Below, piece after piece: positions 23,290 to 35,676 of a stretch of 64,000 nucleotides of DNA. Positions within the stretch are counted from its first letter, which is position 1, and each line of letters starts with the position of its first letter. Origin of the DNA: Mycogone perniciosa. Lineage: Eukaryota; Ascomycota; Sordariomycetes; Hypocreales; Hypocreaceae. The position numbers were made by a program, and so were the translations under genes. Location: the NCBI GenBank assembly GCA_025331125.1, contig JAOALB010000111.1:62001-126000 (forward strand), written 5' to 3'. The notes under the pieces are model-generated. The model was not told the origin of the DNA. It saw only the letters and a list, made by a program, of their open reading frames with translations, and searched no databases.

Positions 23290-24543
23290 ATGCTGGGCTC
23301 GCCAATACGCTGCGGAGTCAGGGCCAGGGCCATTATCCCACGACCACAATGGACAGGCCTCTGCTCGCCGTCTCCATCTCGATTCTCCACTGAGGCAGCC
23401 TCGCATCCGTCAAACAAAGTCCAGGTCTACATCTCCAAGTCCAGGGACCCATTTCTCAATCTCTCTGTCGAGCATCACCTCCTCCAAACCACTCCTCCGG
23501 ACTCTGTCATTCTCACTCTCTACGTCAACGCTCCCAGCATCATCTTTGGCCGGAACCAGAACCCCTGGCTCGAAGTCAACCTCCCTCGCCTCGCTCGAAT
23601 TTCTCAAGACCCAGATAGCCTCGGATGGACCGACTCATCAGTGCAACTGGTGCGGCGACGCTCTGGTGGAGGAACTGTGTTTCATGACATTGGCAATGTT
23701 AACTTCAGCGTCATTTGTCCGTCCGCTGACTTTGATCGCAACAAACACGCCGAGATGGTCGTTCGAGCGTTGAAAGCCTTGGGGAAACACAATATGCGTG
23801 TCAATGAGCGACATGATATTGTCATGGATGTGTCCTCAGCCACCGAGCCAAGTACATTCAAGATTTCGGGCTCGGCATACAAACTGACTCGTCTGCGCTC
23901 TTTGCACCATGGCACATGTCTCCTTCGCAGTCCGAATTTGTCAAATATCTCTGGTCTTTTGCGCTCCCCAGCAGAGAGTTTCATCAAGGCCCGTGGCGTA
24001 GACAGTGTGCGCAGTCCGGTCAGCAATGTGGATGTCGACAATGTCGATTTTGAGGCCGCCGTGGTGGACGAGTTCAGGAATATGTACGGAGATTTTGATG
24101 TATATGATGAGTTTGATGATACAGCCCTGGAAGCGCAGAAAATCACCCGTGGCTATGAGGAATTGCAGTCAAGAAGTTGGATCTATGGACAAACGCCACG
24201 TTTCACCTTCAGCACATATCCAACTAAGGATGATCCTCGCCCACGCCCACGACTACCATTTGATGTAAGTCTCACCTCACTCTACTAATTCAATGCTCAC
24301 ATAGCTGACTCATACAAGTTGGATCTCTATCTCTCATCTAGACATGGCATCATAGAGGAAATGATCCTCAAAGACGGCACAACAGTGAATAAATGGACCA
24401 CATCGGGGCTTCGTGGGCGCTCTCTTCACAACATAGACGATTGGACCGTGCTGCTGGCTCAGGCCGGCCTGGGCAGTACCGACTCAACCGAGATCGGGGC
24501 GTGGATAAATCGAGTCCTGGGGATTGAATTTACAAGAATATAG
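23290..24543 (+). CDS. AIM22: Mitochondrial lipoate-protein ligase/lipoyltransferase (LplA family)
   Basis: Transfers lipoyl groups to the lysine of 2-oxoacid dehydrogenase and glycine-cleavage proteins (yeast Aim22/Lip3). Exons 23290-24264 and 24319-24543 give 399 residues. The N-terminal 35 residues are rich in Arg, Ser and Pro with almost no acids, fitting a mitochondrial presequence. Next come the family motifs: YVNAPSIIFGRNQNPWLEVN, the glycine-rich lipoyl-AMP loop RRRSGGGTVFHD (122-133), GNVNFSV, and the catalytic-lysine segment KISGSAYKL (K191/K198). The HHGTCLL motif after it also fits. The C-terminal accessory domain lies in exon 2. It may share regulation with ARO2, which starts 596 nt away on the other strand. 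Confidence 0.93.
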
Positions 24544-24980
24544 ACTAGAAGCGAGTTGTGGTAAAACCACCCAAGTGCCACAACCAAGATATTGGAGAGA
24601 TTCAGTGGATTGTTGATTTAAGGCTATTGATGGATACCTAAAGCATAGCCCAACCAAAACACCTAGCTGGCTAATTCAGGCCACTGGCTATCAACTTGCG
24701 TGCGTCGAATGGGGGCTATGGCATGTCTTGGCTGTCCAAGCCCTCTTGGGGTTATTCTCTTGCCCACTCACCACCCAATGGCGAGCGCCTCATAAGCGCC
24801 TGATATGGGTAGACAACAAAAGTGACAAGGGAGGACATCAAAGCAATCAAATTGATCCAATCACGAGACTGTCACGAAGCAATTATTACATGCCATGCAG
24901 ATACCAAGAATAGACAGCCCGATCTCAGCGGTACCAGGCTCTCGCCAAGAGGAACCAATACTGTCCTACTCATATAAAGG
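24544..24980. other. Spacer; missing 5' end of the STAND pseudogene
   Basis: No coding sequence could be recognised. Related STAND proteins begin with 30-40 residues before the first readable segment at about 24994. Nothing matching those is visible here, so the 5' end of the pseudogene is either lost or badly decayed. Confidence 0.5.
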
Positions 24981-24993
24981 CTGAGCCTTTCTT

Positions 24994-27900
24994 GATGACA
25001 AGCACGACGGGCCCGACGAAGTCGCTAAACATGATGAGAACGATTACACATTGGGCCGAATTGGGCAGCACAATGTCGTCATTGCTGTCTTGCCAGAAGG
25101 GGAGTACGGTACAGCCTCAGCCGCAGGAGTTGTTAAGGACATGCTCCATAGCTTTCCCAATGTGAGGATCGGCCTGATGGTCGGCATTGGCGGCGGTGCA
25201 CCAAGTGCGGAGCATGATATCCGCTTAGGCGACGTTGATGTCAGCATTGTCCGTGACGGCAAAAGCAGTGTTTTCCAGTACGACTTTGGCAAGACCATCC
25301 AGGAACAGAGCTTCCAAACCACCGGCTTCTTGAAACAACCACCAAGAGTGTCGCGGACGGCCGTCAGTGGGCTCAAAGCCCAATATGAGTCTGATGGCCA
25401 TGGTATTGAAGATGCTATAAACAGCATTCTTGAGAAGAAGGCTCGACTGCGAAAGAAGTATAAGCGACCGGATCCAACCAGTGATAGGTTGTTTGAGAGC
25501 AGTGCAGTTCATCCGACGACCGAGGGCGCAAGCTGTGCAGCAGTCTGTGCAGATGACCCGCTGGCCTTGATCGAACGAGACGAACGTACTGAGGAGGACG
25601 ATAACCCAGCAATAAATTACGGCATTGTCGCATCGGCCAACCAATTGATGAAGGATGCGATTCTTCGAGACAAACTGGCGGCGGAACATGGCATTCTCTG
25701 TTTTGAAATGGAGGCGGCAGGCTTGATGAACCATTTTCCCTGCCTTGTCATTCGTGGTATATGTGACTACTCAGATTCGCATAAGAATAAGGAGTGGCAG
25801 GGATACGCGGCAATGACAGCAGCTGCATATGCTACGGACTTTCTCCGTCGAATTGCTCCCAATAGGATCGAAGCTGAGGGCAGGATCAGTGACGTCCTGG
25901 AATCTAGTTAGTCTTCTGAATCGCCTCATGTTAGTAAACTGCATTTCTGACTATGATAAGTGCAAGAAGATTTGCATCGTATCGGGTCTGTGTCGAACAC
26001 AATCAAGACTAGCATTGACGCGATGAGATCTGATAGCCATACCTTGAGCATCAAACGCTGGCTTTCACCACCTGACCCTTCGACAAATGCTGCCAATGCA
26101 AGAGAGCTTCGGCACCAAGGGACAGGTATATGGTTCTTGAATAGCCCTGTGTTCGCCGAATGGAAAGAAGGATCACGGCAACTACGGGCTCTCGGGGTGT
26201 GGCAAAACCGTTCTCAGCACTACCATTCTCGACCATCTCATTGAACTCAACAATCGCCCCACTCTAAATTTCTTCTTCAACTTCAGCGATACAAGGAAGC
26301 AAAGTGTATCTGACGTGTTGCGCTCACTGATCTTCCAACTATACCAACGGCAGACCAAATCGAGAGGTGAAATCGATGATCCGTTCAAGGCTCACAGGAA
26401 TGGGAATACACAGCCCGCAATTAAAACGCTCTCTGAATCCCTTCTGGCGATGATTCGAGTCTCTGGGGTGTTTAAATCGTTCTGGATGCTTTAGATGAGT
26501 GAACCATGAGGACCAAGCTACTGGTGTGGATGGAAAGCCTTTTGGCTAATCGCGAGCCTGCTCATGTTCAGGTCATTGTCACCGGACCGCCAGAAGCGGA
26601 GTTTGGGCAGTCCCTCCGTGGACCCTGACCCCAGGAAACTGCGTCCCTTTTGACAAAGAGTCCGTCAATGCAGATATTTGCTCATACATCAAAGCTAGAA
26701 TTGAACAAAGTCCAGGGCTGCAAAAATGGGCCTCATCACCGTCTGTGCACAAACAGATCGAGGACAAAGTCAGCGGGAAGGCCGGTGGCATGTAAGAAAC
26801 AATGAAAGATCGAATTTAATTAACAGCTGCGCTCAGGTTCCGGTGGGCAGCATGCCAATTGGACAGCTTCGAAGCATGTGTTGATCGCGAGGCGGTTGAG
26901 AACACTCTCAACAGTTTTCCATGAGACCTGAATACTACCTACGCCCGTATGATTCAGAATATTCCACAGGAACGAAAGAAGAAGGCAATCCGGCTGCTCC
27001 AATTTCTTGCCCATTCCGAACGTCCATTAACTCTCTCCGAAGCCGTGGATGTGATGACTATTCGTCTGGACAACACATGTAGCTTCAGTGCAGAAGATCG
27101 GCTGCCTCGGCCAACAGATATCACAAAACATTGTCCAAGTCTGGTCTTGCTTTCTAAAACCTCAAAAAGTTATCGAGCGGAACACGTGCTGCAATTAGCT
27201 CACTTGTCTATTAAAGAGTACCTCCTACATCACGACACCGAGGGATTTCATGACAAAGAAGCCAGCATCAATATTACACTCACATGCTTATCCTACCTTG
27301 GTAGTGTTCGAGAATGCCACTATGACAAAATAACAGCGGAATTTCCTCTGGCAAGGCATGCGGCAAACATTGGGATGGATCATGCTAGACCCGCCGAAGT
27401 CTCAGAAGATGTCGTCGCAGCAGCAGTAGGCTTCTTGCAAAACGAAACCACGTTTTCACTATGGTTCGAATTATCGGCTCAATGTCATAAGTCAAACAAC
27501 ACACCCAAAGCCATATATCACACATGCGAAGCAGGTCTATTAGAGACATCAAGAATACTGTTAACAACCGAGTCGCATATCAATGTAAGCTGTGGTAAAT
27601 ATGGCAACCCTCTACATGGTGCTATATATGGAGGCTATAAAGATATTGTGCAAATGCTCCTAGATTGGGGAGCAGATATTAATGCACAATATGGCTGTTT
27701 TGGAGGTTCTCTCGATGCTGCAGCATATGGAGGGAATAAAGATATTGTGCAGATGCTCCTAGATTTAAGAGCAGACATCAATGCACAAGGTGGCGTGTAT
27801 GGCAATGCATTCCAGGCCGCTACAGAAAAAGGCCACAAAGAGGTTATGCAACTACTCCTTGCTAGAGGAGCGGAAATTAATCCAAAAGATGGCTTTACCA

Positions 27901-28127
27901 ATGCACTCCCGGCTGCAGCAGTAAGAGGCCATAAAGAGATTGTGCAACTACTCCTAGATGGAGGAGCAGGTAGTGCTGCGCAGAGCGACGGCCTTCGAGC
28001 GATTGCATTTAGTGGACACAACGAGATTGAGCAAATGCTCCTAGATAGAGGAGCGAAAAGACAGAAAGCCGCAGGTAAAAGGGACAGCGGGGATATATTT
28101 CATCATTGTTGTCAAGGAGCAATCTGA
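24994..28127 (+). pseudogene. Decayed STAND/NLR-like gene: PNP_UDP, NACHT, ankyrin repeats
   Basis: Remains of a fungal NOD-like receptor of the kind linked to self/non-self recognition. Readable parts in order: a nucleoside-phosphorylase-like domain (24994-25906; IGLMVGIGGGAPS, GILCFEMEAAGLMNHFPCLVIRGICDYSD), an intron (25907-25960), a linker, a NACHT P-loop GLSGCGKT (26186-26209), a Walker B IVLDALDE (about 26476-26499), a winged-helix-like part and five ankyrin repeats (about 27595-28060). Breaks: no start codon or first exon; an indel before the P-loop (about 26182); a frame change near 26470; TGA directly after Walker B (26500-26502); another frame change between about 26600 and 26640; TGA at 26922-26924. 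A further normal intron is visible at 26792-26836. The number of breaks argues against sequencing error. The ankyrin part alone (26949-28127) is still open for 392 codons. Confidence 0.9.
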
Positions 28128-28932
28128 TGAAATTCATGGCGTAGAAACAGGCCTGCTGTCAAGCTTATTATCTCCGGTCCAGTCGCTTGATAGAGTACAT
28201 TACGAAGTTACGGACGGCCTATTTGTCTTGCTGTGGTGAAGTCTTACATTTCACGGCGTCTGGATGAGCATTTAATACGTTGTCATCTTGCCCAGGTATC
28301 AAGTAAATCTCGGTTGGGCAGCTACTTACTATAAACGCAGCCTCGCAAGGCAAAAGGTGCAATTTTATTACAGTGGATATGCCTTTGTTGGTTGAGGTGC
28401 CGCGATAGGCGACTTGTACCCTTGTCAGCATCACCTAGTCGTGCTCTTGAGTGCTTCTAGAAACGAGAAAATACTGCAAGGCGACGCTAATTAACAGGCG
28501 CTTCCAAGGCTTCTGCCTTAATGTACGAATATTCGCGACGGTGCGCCTTGGCCTCGGTACAGATCTGACTTGGGAAGGATGCACTCCTAGTTAGAAAAGT
28601 AATCCAATTGGTTTTTAAACATGTGGCCCTTATTGTTCCCCGTTCTGACGTTTTCTGTTTCTTGTTCACTAGGGGGATATGACCCCATATGTCTTCCAAG
28701 CCACAAGAGGCAGCCGGCTCAGCTGAGCTGAGCTGAGCGAAACACATAACTATCGGGCCCCAAAACACCGTCGCGGCACTCCACCAAATCTGCTCCTCTC
28801 CCTCCTTCTCCTCCCCAGTGCCCATTAAATGCCGCCCGTTGTTTTGTACCCGGGGGTCATTACTACTAGTAATCGTAGTACCAACACGCTGGATCCAGAT
28901 CGCCGGGTATTTCTAGCTAAGGTTGCATAGGC
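28128..28932. other. Spacer upstream of the HET gene
   Basis: About 800 nt without a gene. A short GCTGAGCTGAGCTGAGC run is at about 28722-28738. The last part presumably holds the HET promoter. Confidence 0.5.
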
Positions 28933-30930
28933 ATGGCTCGGGCCGTCCCGCTCAATCTAACTCTGTATGGACACCTCGACAAAGTCAGCGACTCAATCAG
29001 GCTGCTCGAAATTCTACCTGCCAAGTTCACAACCTCGCCCATCCTCTGTCGCCTCTCTATCGTCTCACTCAGTTCCGATCCTCCGCCAAGCTTTGAGGCC
29101 CTCTCATATGTTTGGGGCAGCGCCGACTTCACAGAGACAGTCCTCATTGACGGGCATGAACGTAAAATCACCAAGAGCCTAGACCAAGCACTCCGTCGCC
29201 TTCGGAAAAAATGGCGCAGCCGGGTCATTTGGATCGATCAAGTGTGTATCAACCAAGACGATCTAGCAGAAAGAAGCAGTCAGGTCCTCCTCATGGGCAA
29301 GATCTACTCCACTGCGCGACGCGTCGTCGCTTGGTTGGGAGAACCTACGTCACCAGGGAGTGAGAGGGTGCTTAGATGGGCATGCCACTGGCTCGTAGGC
29401 TTGTACCACAATAAGAACTTCCCCTCGCTATATTTGACTTCACCAAACTGGTCAACTCGAAGTGTATTGAAGAAATTTATCTATTTGGCTATGATGTGCA
29501 TTCCGGTGGAAGTTATACGCATGCATCTCAAAGCCAAAGAGTATCGCCTCATGAAACAAATCAATGGAACCCTTTCGCGATTCGACAAGCATCGCTACTG
29601 GACAAGAATGTGGATTCTGCAAGACTTTTCCCTTGCGCATCGGCTGCCGGTGTTGATCTACGGAAGTACCATCTTGGCTGATGAAGTCCTCAAAGCTTCA
29701 TTCTGGGGCCGTTACAATCTTGGGTTGCTCGACAGAATGGCACGACCACTTGAAGAGGGTTTCAAAATTGGATCGCGACATCTCAGCACTGAGGAGATTC
29801 TTGATGTTCAAAAGGAAACACAATCCATGAAAGAGCAGATGAGTCCTATGAATGGGTTTGGTTCTGGTCTGCACCTTAGCATACGAAATGTGCGACAATC
29901 CCGCAACGGGACCTTTTCGTGGTTCCTTATCAACACCTACGGTCTGCAATCCGGTGATCCTCGCGACAAGGTTTATGCCTTGTACTCCATGGTTCAACAA
30001 CCTTACGACCTACCAGCGCCAGACTACACAGCTCCTGTGGATGTGATTGTAAGGAACGTCGTTATCCGCGCCATCTCTGTCGATAAAACGATGAGCATCT
30101 ACGATTGGCTTGCACCATCGCCAGGAGAACCTTACCCCTCCTGGACGCCCAATATGAATGATGCGCAACAGTGTTTTGAGCAATGGTGGTACTGCATGAA
30201 GAGAATTTTCGACTTTATGCCTACCGGGCCAAAGGCTAGCGGGAATTACGCCGCCGATGTCATCTTTGAAGATGAGCGGAAAATTTTGAACGCAAATGGC
30301 CTGGATGTCGATATTGTGGACAATCTGTTTGACATGCCCTCCAATTGTGGGTTGGAAAAATGCTGTGAAACGATATGGCGATGTGCAGAAGCTGTCAGAC
30401 GAACAAGTGGATCTTGGAAGTCGACGGCAGCAACGGGAGAAATGACTACAACTGTGGCGAATGAATCGATTTCTGTACAAAGGCCGTGTAAGCTAATGCT
30501 CTTGCTTTACGAGTTGTGGGAAGTGGTTGAGGTCTTGGATCCTCGGTCAGCAGCCATTCCTCCGAACAAACAATCTGTGCCAATTAGTCAACTAATGGCA
30601 AACTACATGTTATCCAATAATGGAGAAGCGACGATTAAATCTAAGATCAACGGCGTTAGACAACAATGCGATAACTTGGAGGGCAGTGCCCTCTTTTGCA
30701 CGGCGAAGGGCTTCGTTGGCTTCGCCTATAGCCGGCAGCAAGTTAGGCAAGGTGATCAACTGGTTATCCTTTGTGGAGCGAATTTCCCGTATATTTTGCG
30801 ACCGGTAGGGTCGCGATATCATAATATGGTTGGGTCAGTGTATGTGTCTGGCGTTATGGACGCGCAACTTGTCGAGCAACATAGGGCGGCACATGGAGCA
30901 CAGGCTTTTCAACGTTTTAGGATCAAGTAG
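28933..30930 (+). CDS. HET domain protein (heterokaryon incompatibility)
   Basis: Intronless, 665 residues. HET proteins trigger cell death on contact between incompatible hyphae, and the domain is essentially restricted to filamentous ascomycetes and relatives. All core blocks are present near the N terminus: FEALSYVWG (about 56-64), VIWIDQVCINQDD (about 98-110) and ARRVVAWLGE (about 127-136). Farther on, the common NTYGLQSGDPRDKVYALYSM segment occurs. The C-terminal half has the usual variable region with a late VGFAYSRQQVRQGDQLVIL motif. The start at 28933 is the first ATG and precedes an intact HET domain. Unlike the STAND gene next to it, this gene shows no breaks. Whether the two belonged to one recognition locus is inference. 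Confidence 0.93.
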   Translation: MARAVPLNLTLYGHLDKVSDSIRLLEILPAKFTTSPILCRLSIVSLSSDPPPSFEALSYVWGSADFTETVLIDGHERKITKSLDQALRRLRKKWRSRVIWIDQVCINQDDLAERSSQVLLMGKIYSTARRVVAWLGEPTSPGSERVLRWACHWLVGLYHNKNFPSLYLTSPNWSTRSVLKKFIYLAMMCIPVEVIRMHLKAKEYRLMKQINGTLSRFDKHRYWTRMWILQDFSLAHRLPVLIYGSTILADEVLKASFWGRYNLGLLDRMARPLEEGFKIGSRHLSTEEILDVQKETQSMKEQMSPMNGFGSGLHLSIRNVRQSRNGTFSWFLINTYGLQSGDPRDKVYALYSMVQQPYDLPAPDYTAPVDVIVRNVVIRAISVDKTMSIYDWLAPSPGEPYPSWTPNMNDAQQCFEQWWYCMKRIFDFMPTGPKASGNYAADVIFEDERKILNANGLDVDIVDNLFDMPSNCGLEKCCETIWRCAEAVRRTSGSWKSTAATGEMTTTVANESISVQRPCKLMLLLYELWEVVEVLDPRSAAIPPNKQSVPISQLMANYMLSNNGEATIKSKINGVRQQCDNLEGSALFCTAKGFVGFAYSRQQVRQGDQLVILCGANFPYILRPVGSRYHNMVGSVYVSGVMDAQLVEQHRAAHGAQAFQRFRIK

Positions 30931-32574
30931 GCGACTGCGTCTCAGGGAGATGGAGTATACATCTTGTCTCTGTTGATGTCGAAGGCGGATCTGTTGTTGA
31001 TGGTTGAATGGGATCTGATGACCAGTGTAGGCAAAATTGTTGATGGGATGTCGTCGTCGACTTCGCCTGGGGAATGCGAAAGCTGCTGGGTGTGTTCCTT
31101 GATATCTGAGGGAGCGTTTTTGGCTTCATCGTGATGGTGATCGAGTTTTGTGGCAATATCTCGGTGTCTCTTGAGAGGTTCCATTGGTGAACACTGGTAT
31201 GGAGTGTCATAAGAGCGTAAAGTTGTTTAATTCGTCATCTAATGTAAGATGTAAGATGCAGGGGGTAGTGCTGATATCCCTGTCTGTCATTTAGGCTAAA
31301 TTGTGACCTAGTTTACCTTATGGAATTGCATTATGTGTCTTGAAACAGGTTCTAATCGACCATAGTCCTCACACAAGAAATACAGCACATCTGCCTCCCC
31401 ATTTCTGATGAATTGAAGTCTGCCTGAACAGGAAGCTTTTTTCGTGGCGATCCTACGCCCTTTTATCATGTTAAAGAACGGATCTCAGGGATCTCTTAGA
31501 AGTGACCATGTGCCGAAAACGGGCGCATCCTGCATCTGTTTCCACTACTAGTACTCCGTACTTCGTATGTCCTCTTGAGCAAGGACCTTGATAGCTACAT
31601 ACTAGTAAAAGTCTGTTTTTCGTATCCATTTAGTGTCCTGGGTCTTACACATATGCCGGTGGCGTGATCGCGGGGTCAATCGTGCACTTTGGATTACACG
31701 GCTTGGTCTGAGCTCTGAGCACTCCGAATATTGCTCGGATTAGAAATCATAATGACCATCTTCAGTACAAGGCCATCATGAAGCTTCGCTCACTGAGTGG
31801 ACTTCGGTGAAACTATTTGGGTAACAGTGCTTATTTAGCTTTCTCGATGCGAAGGTCACAGACAATCAAATACTAATATATGCGACCAATTGGTATTAGT
31901 TATTCTCTTTCAGGTGCTGGCTTGTCCGACTATGAGGAATCCTAGCCTCGGTGCTGACGAAAGACACTCGGGCCAGCTTAGTCAAGCCATCCTAGTAAGC
32001 AAAATACATAATAGCACCAGTTAGTTCCGTTGAGATCCAATTGTGACTCTATAATTACTGATAAACGGGCGCATCGTACTCGTATAATGTATCGCAGCCC
32101 AAAGGGAGTTGTTTCACTAACCTGCCACCAGGTTGACCCGTAGTAAAAGGTAGACTAGGATCATGAAAATTATACTCATAGCTTACGAATCCTTTTAGAG
32201 CCACTAAAAGTTCTATACTAGAATGTTCGTTGCGCCTTCCAAACAGCCACTAAAGCTGAATGAGTAAGACCACAACTGTTGGTGAAAACATATGGAGTAA
32301 TAAAAGAAAGACTACGGAGTATATCACGTTAATGTTTATTTCATACGGAAACGTCGGGAACTACTCCACATATCAGTATGATTATTAAATAAACAACTCT
32401 AACTAGTACTATATAGGAAATGGAAAGCGGATTTTGCGGTTTATACTAGCAGTACTACCTACCGACAAGTACAACATGAATATCTCTGCGGAGTACTCCA
32501 ATACTACTCTACTTGAGAATTAATTTAGTAGAGGTATTGTCGAAGGGTACTCCGTACCTTTTCCTATTCTATTG

Positions 32575-32609
<35 letters not shown>

Positions 32610-33083
32610 GTGTGTGTATGTGTGTATGTGGGTATAGAGATGGGGAGAGTCGAGGTAAGATAGATGATGTGCAATATATAACAATGACGACAAAGGTCAC
32701 ACCATACGTACCCATCTGTCAATCATCTTGAAAGCCATAATCCACCTTCAATCAGCCCGAAAACATCCAGACTCTAGTCTGAGTTAATCGGGTTGGTCAT
32801 AAGTTATGCACTAAAAGATTCTAGATGGCTTCTAGTGCCTAAGTGGAGTCTAGGGGGCTACGGGAAGCCCGGCATGACACTCATCGGGCGGTTTCGCAAA
32901 GCGGCATCTGGTTTGCCTTGATGCCCGTGATGTCTCAGGGGGTAAGCAGAGCAGAACCCGATCACGTATTGTACAATTACGATCAAAATGGTGAACATAG
33001 GGCTATATAGGTTATGGAAGGCTCCAATTTTTTACTATAAAAAAATGTGCAAATAACTTGAGCTGTAACCACCGGAGTCCAAA
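30931..33083. other. 2.1-kb AT-rich spacer
   Basis: No recognisable gene. The sequence becomes AT-rich from about 31800 to 32640 and has a TA/TATG microsatellite at 32574-32630. TACTCCGTA-type motifs occur at about 31553-31568, 32310 and 32545. The last few hundred bases should include the promoter of the MFS gene. Confidence 0.55.
32574..32630. repeat. TA / TATG compound microsatellite
   Basis: A (TA)n run passes into TATG and then TGTG units. Non-coding. Confidence 0.95.
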
Positions 33084-34701
33084 ATGAGTGCAGGCAGCAG
33101 CTCATTAGAGCTTGCCAGCGATATCCTGGAAGTGTCACCCAGCACTGCAATCCACCCCAACCGATTTCGGAAAGTCCTTGTTACAATACAGCTTTCAGGC
33201 ATTAATTTCGCTTCAAGTGCCGTCAATGGAATCATCACCGTGGGCCTGCCGATGATCACAGACGACCTCCAGTTACCTCTATCGCTCTCCTTCTGGCCAC
33301 TCTCCGTCTTTAGCCTAACGACCGCATCAACTCTCCTACTCTCTGGAGCTATTGCCGACTGTATTGGCTCCCGAAGCGTTAACCTTGCTGGTTGTTTTAT
33401 TAATGGAGCACTTATACTGGGCGCTGGAGCCTCTCGAGATGGAAGAGAGCTCGTGGCTCTGCGTGCTGTCCAGGGCATCGGCTACGCGATGCATTTATCG
33501 TCCTCAGTCGCAATCGTTACCCAGTTATTACCCAGTGGCCGAGGTCGAAATGTTGCCTTTTCATGCTTGGGACTGAGCCAGCCGTTAGGCTTCTCATTTG
33601 GCCTTGTGCTCGGTGGCGTTCTGGAGAATACCATCGGATGGCGTGCTGGCTTCTATATCTTTGGTGGCCTAACATTTGCGCTTGCGACAACTGGACTGTG
33701 GGCAATACCAAGAAGCTCACAGATCAAGACTGTCCGCGGCGTCCTAAAGGGGCTGACGCAGAAAGTTGACTGGGTGGGCGTTCTTCTAATATCTATGTTT
33801 ATGGCTATGCTATCTTATCTGCTTGCGTGAGTACCTCCTCCTCGTTCAGAATGGTTACACTGGTGCTGACAATATAGTAAAGTGTCCTCAGTACCGACAT
33901 GTATAAGATTCGAAATGCAGAGACTATTGTACTGTTATGTCTTAGTGTAATCGCCTTACCGTCATTTGCTCTATGGGTTCAACGACAAGTACGCATCGGA
34001 AAGCCAGCTCTTATACCAAACTCTCTCTGGAAGAATACATCATTCGCCGGCATGTGTGCGATCATCGCTTTCTCCCTTGCCGTCGTCAACACTCTAGAGC
34101 TATTCGCCAGCTTATTGTAAGTTAGACGCTGCACTTCTTTTGGCATTCCTAATAGCTTTCCAGTTTCCAAAATGTTCAGCATTTATCCGCACTCGAAGCT
34201 TCGATCCGCATCGTTCCCAGTCTAGTTGTCGGCGTGGCTCTTAACGTCGTCATGGGCCTGTTTGTCCATAAGATGCCTGCACTATGGATTGTCATCATCT
34301 CGTCTGCATTATGTGCTGGCTCCCCGCTGTTGATGGCAGTGATAGATCCGCAGTCCTCATACTGGGCGAATGCATTCGTGGCACAGCTGCTGCAACCACT
34401 CAGCACTGACGCAGTTTTCACTGTTGCCCTTATCGTCATTACAGAAGTATTCCCAGATGACACTCAAGCTCTAGCTGGCGCAGTATTTAATACCGCAGCT
34501 CAATTTGGAGGGGCTCTTGGCCCAGCTATTATGCAGGTCATATCCACAATAGTTGCCAAGAAGCAGGAGGGAAATCCTGACGCATATATGCAGGGTTTAA
34601 GAGCGAGTTGGTGGGCTATGTTCAGTTTCATGCTGGTTTGTGGTGCTCTGGGAGCCCTCACTCTCCGGAGAACAGGCAAGGTGGGCTTGAAACACCAGTA
34701 G
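33084..34701 (+). CDS. MFS drug/metabolite exporter (DHA2-like)
   Basis: Proton-coupled exporter of the plasma or vacuolar membrane. Exons 33084-33826, 33883-34116 and 34164-34701 give 504 residues; the first acceptor is the AAAG at 33882, which restores the frame. Many hydrophobic helices are visible. Motif A after helix 2 reads SGAIADCIGSRSVNLAG, the RAVQGIGYAMHL segment is motif B-like, and GFSFGLVLGGVLENTIGWRAGF resembles motif C of 12/14-helix antiporters. The position 4.5 kb from the RiPP precursor and the absence of another transporter make it a candidate exporter of the peptide product, as in the ustiloxin and asperipin clusters. That role is inference. No stop or frameshift is seen. 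Confidence 0.92.
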
Positions 34702-35676
34702 AGGGCTGGTCTCTCTTAATGCGTTATATAAAAGCGATGAATTTATGACTTTTTTTGTATCTTAGCGAGAGATTTAGCGAAAAACATCCACGGGCGCCTC
34801 AACGGCTGCACAGGTGGTCCTGACACAAGGGCAACCACGCTTAGAGTCAGTGTAATTATTGAAGTCGTCTGTTGACTGACAGGGCCCAAAAAGTCCCGTT
34901 GAGCATAGCAACCCAGCTGCAGCTAGACACTTTGACTGCGGGACACAAATCTCTAGGTCTTACTTCTAGTAAGCGTCAAGATGTGGAAGTCAAGACATGA
35001 GAGCAGCTAACGCGGCAGACGCGTGGCACGTTGTACGAATCCAAGACCAGCTCTCCAGCAATGCACATCAAAACGTCATGGTAGTTCAGGATGCGGGGGA
35101 CTACTCTCGCTGGTGTCAGTTCATTACAAAATGTCGACATTCTCAGACTGGACGCTGTGGTGGAGGTCGATGTTTGCCAGAGAAAGGGGCATACTCTTGT
35201 CCGGAGCAACTACGAGAGTGTGTGCTCCGTATCCGTATCTCCACAGCCTAAATTTAGTGCCTTGCTCCACCAAGGGAGCTAAGATATCTACGATTCAGGA
35301 CGGACACGGCACGGCGTCTTGTGGAGGGGCCGTTTCTCGCAAACTCTGTTGTTTTCTTGCATAGAGCCCAGTGGCTAGGCTGCACACTATGGTCCGCGAT
35401 CCCAGAAGATGTTTATGGCACCACCGAAACTAGAACTAACGATAGCACTCCATAAAGAGGAAGTAATATATAATCTAGGTCCTCCTCGGATATCTGGAAC
35501 TGAAGTCAATCCGCTTCCTCCAGCACGCATTGGGACATTAAACACACTTCCCACAGAGTGAAAAAGAAAGCGACGAGCGTGTCATTCAACTCCATTCACG
35601 CCTTTTGCGCAAGTGTGTTCTAGTAAGCTCTTATTAGCATCTTCCCCAACAACAGCGTATGTGATTGTCTCGCATC
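34702..35676. other. Spacer with overlapping short open frames
   Basis: Three plus frames and one minus frame stay open between about 34980 and 35360, but none matches a family I recognise. The plus frame at 35023-35364 (113 codons) is the longest. It could be a remnant or chance. I assign no gene. Confidence 0.4.

Noticed and set aside
28933..30930. HET gene as part of the RiPP cluster
   Set aside because: HET genes are widespread in accessory DNA and no functional link to RiPP synthesis is known; position alone is not evidence.
35023..35364. 113-codon plus frame considered as an extra tailoring gene of the RiPP locus
   Set aside because: No motif of an oxidoreductase or other family; three frames are open together.
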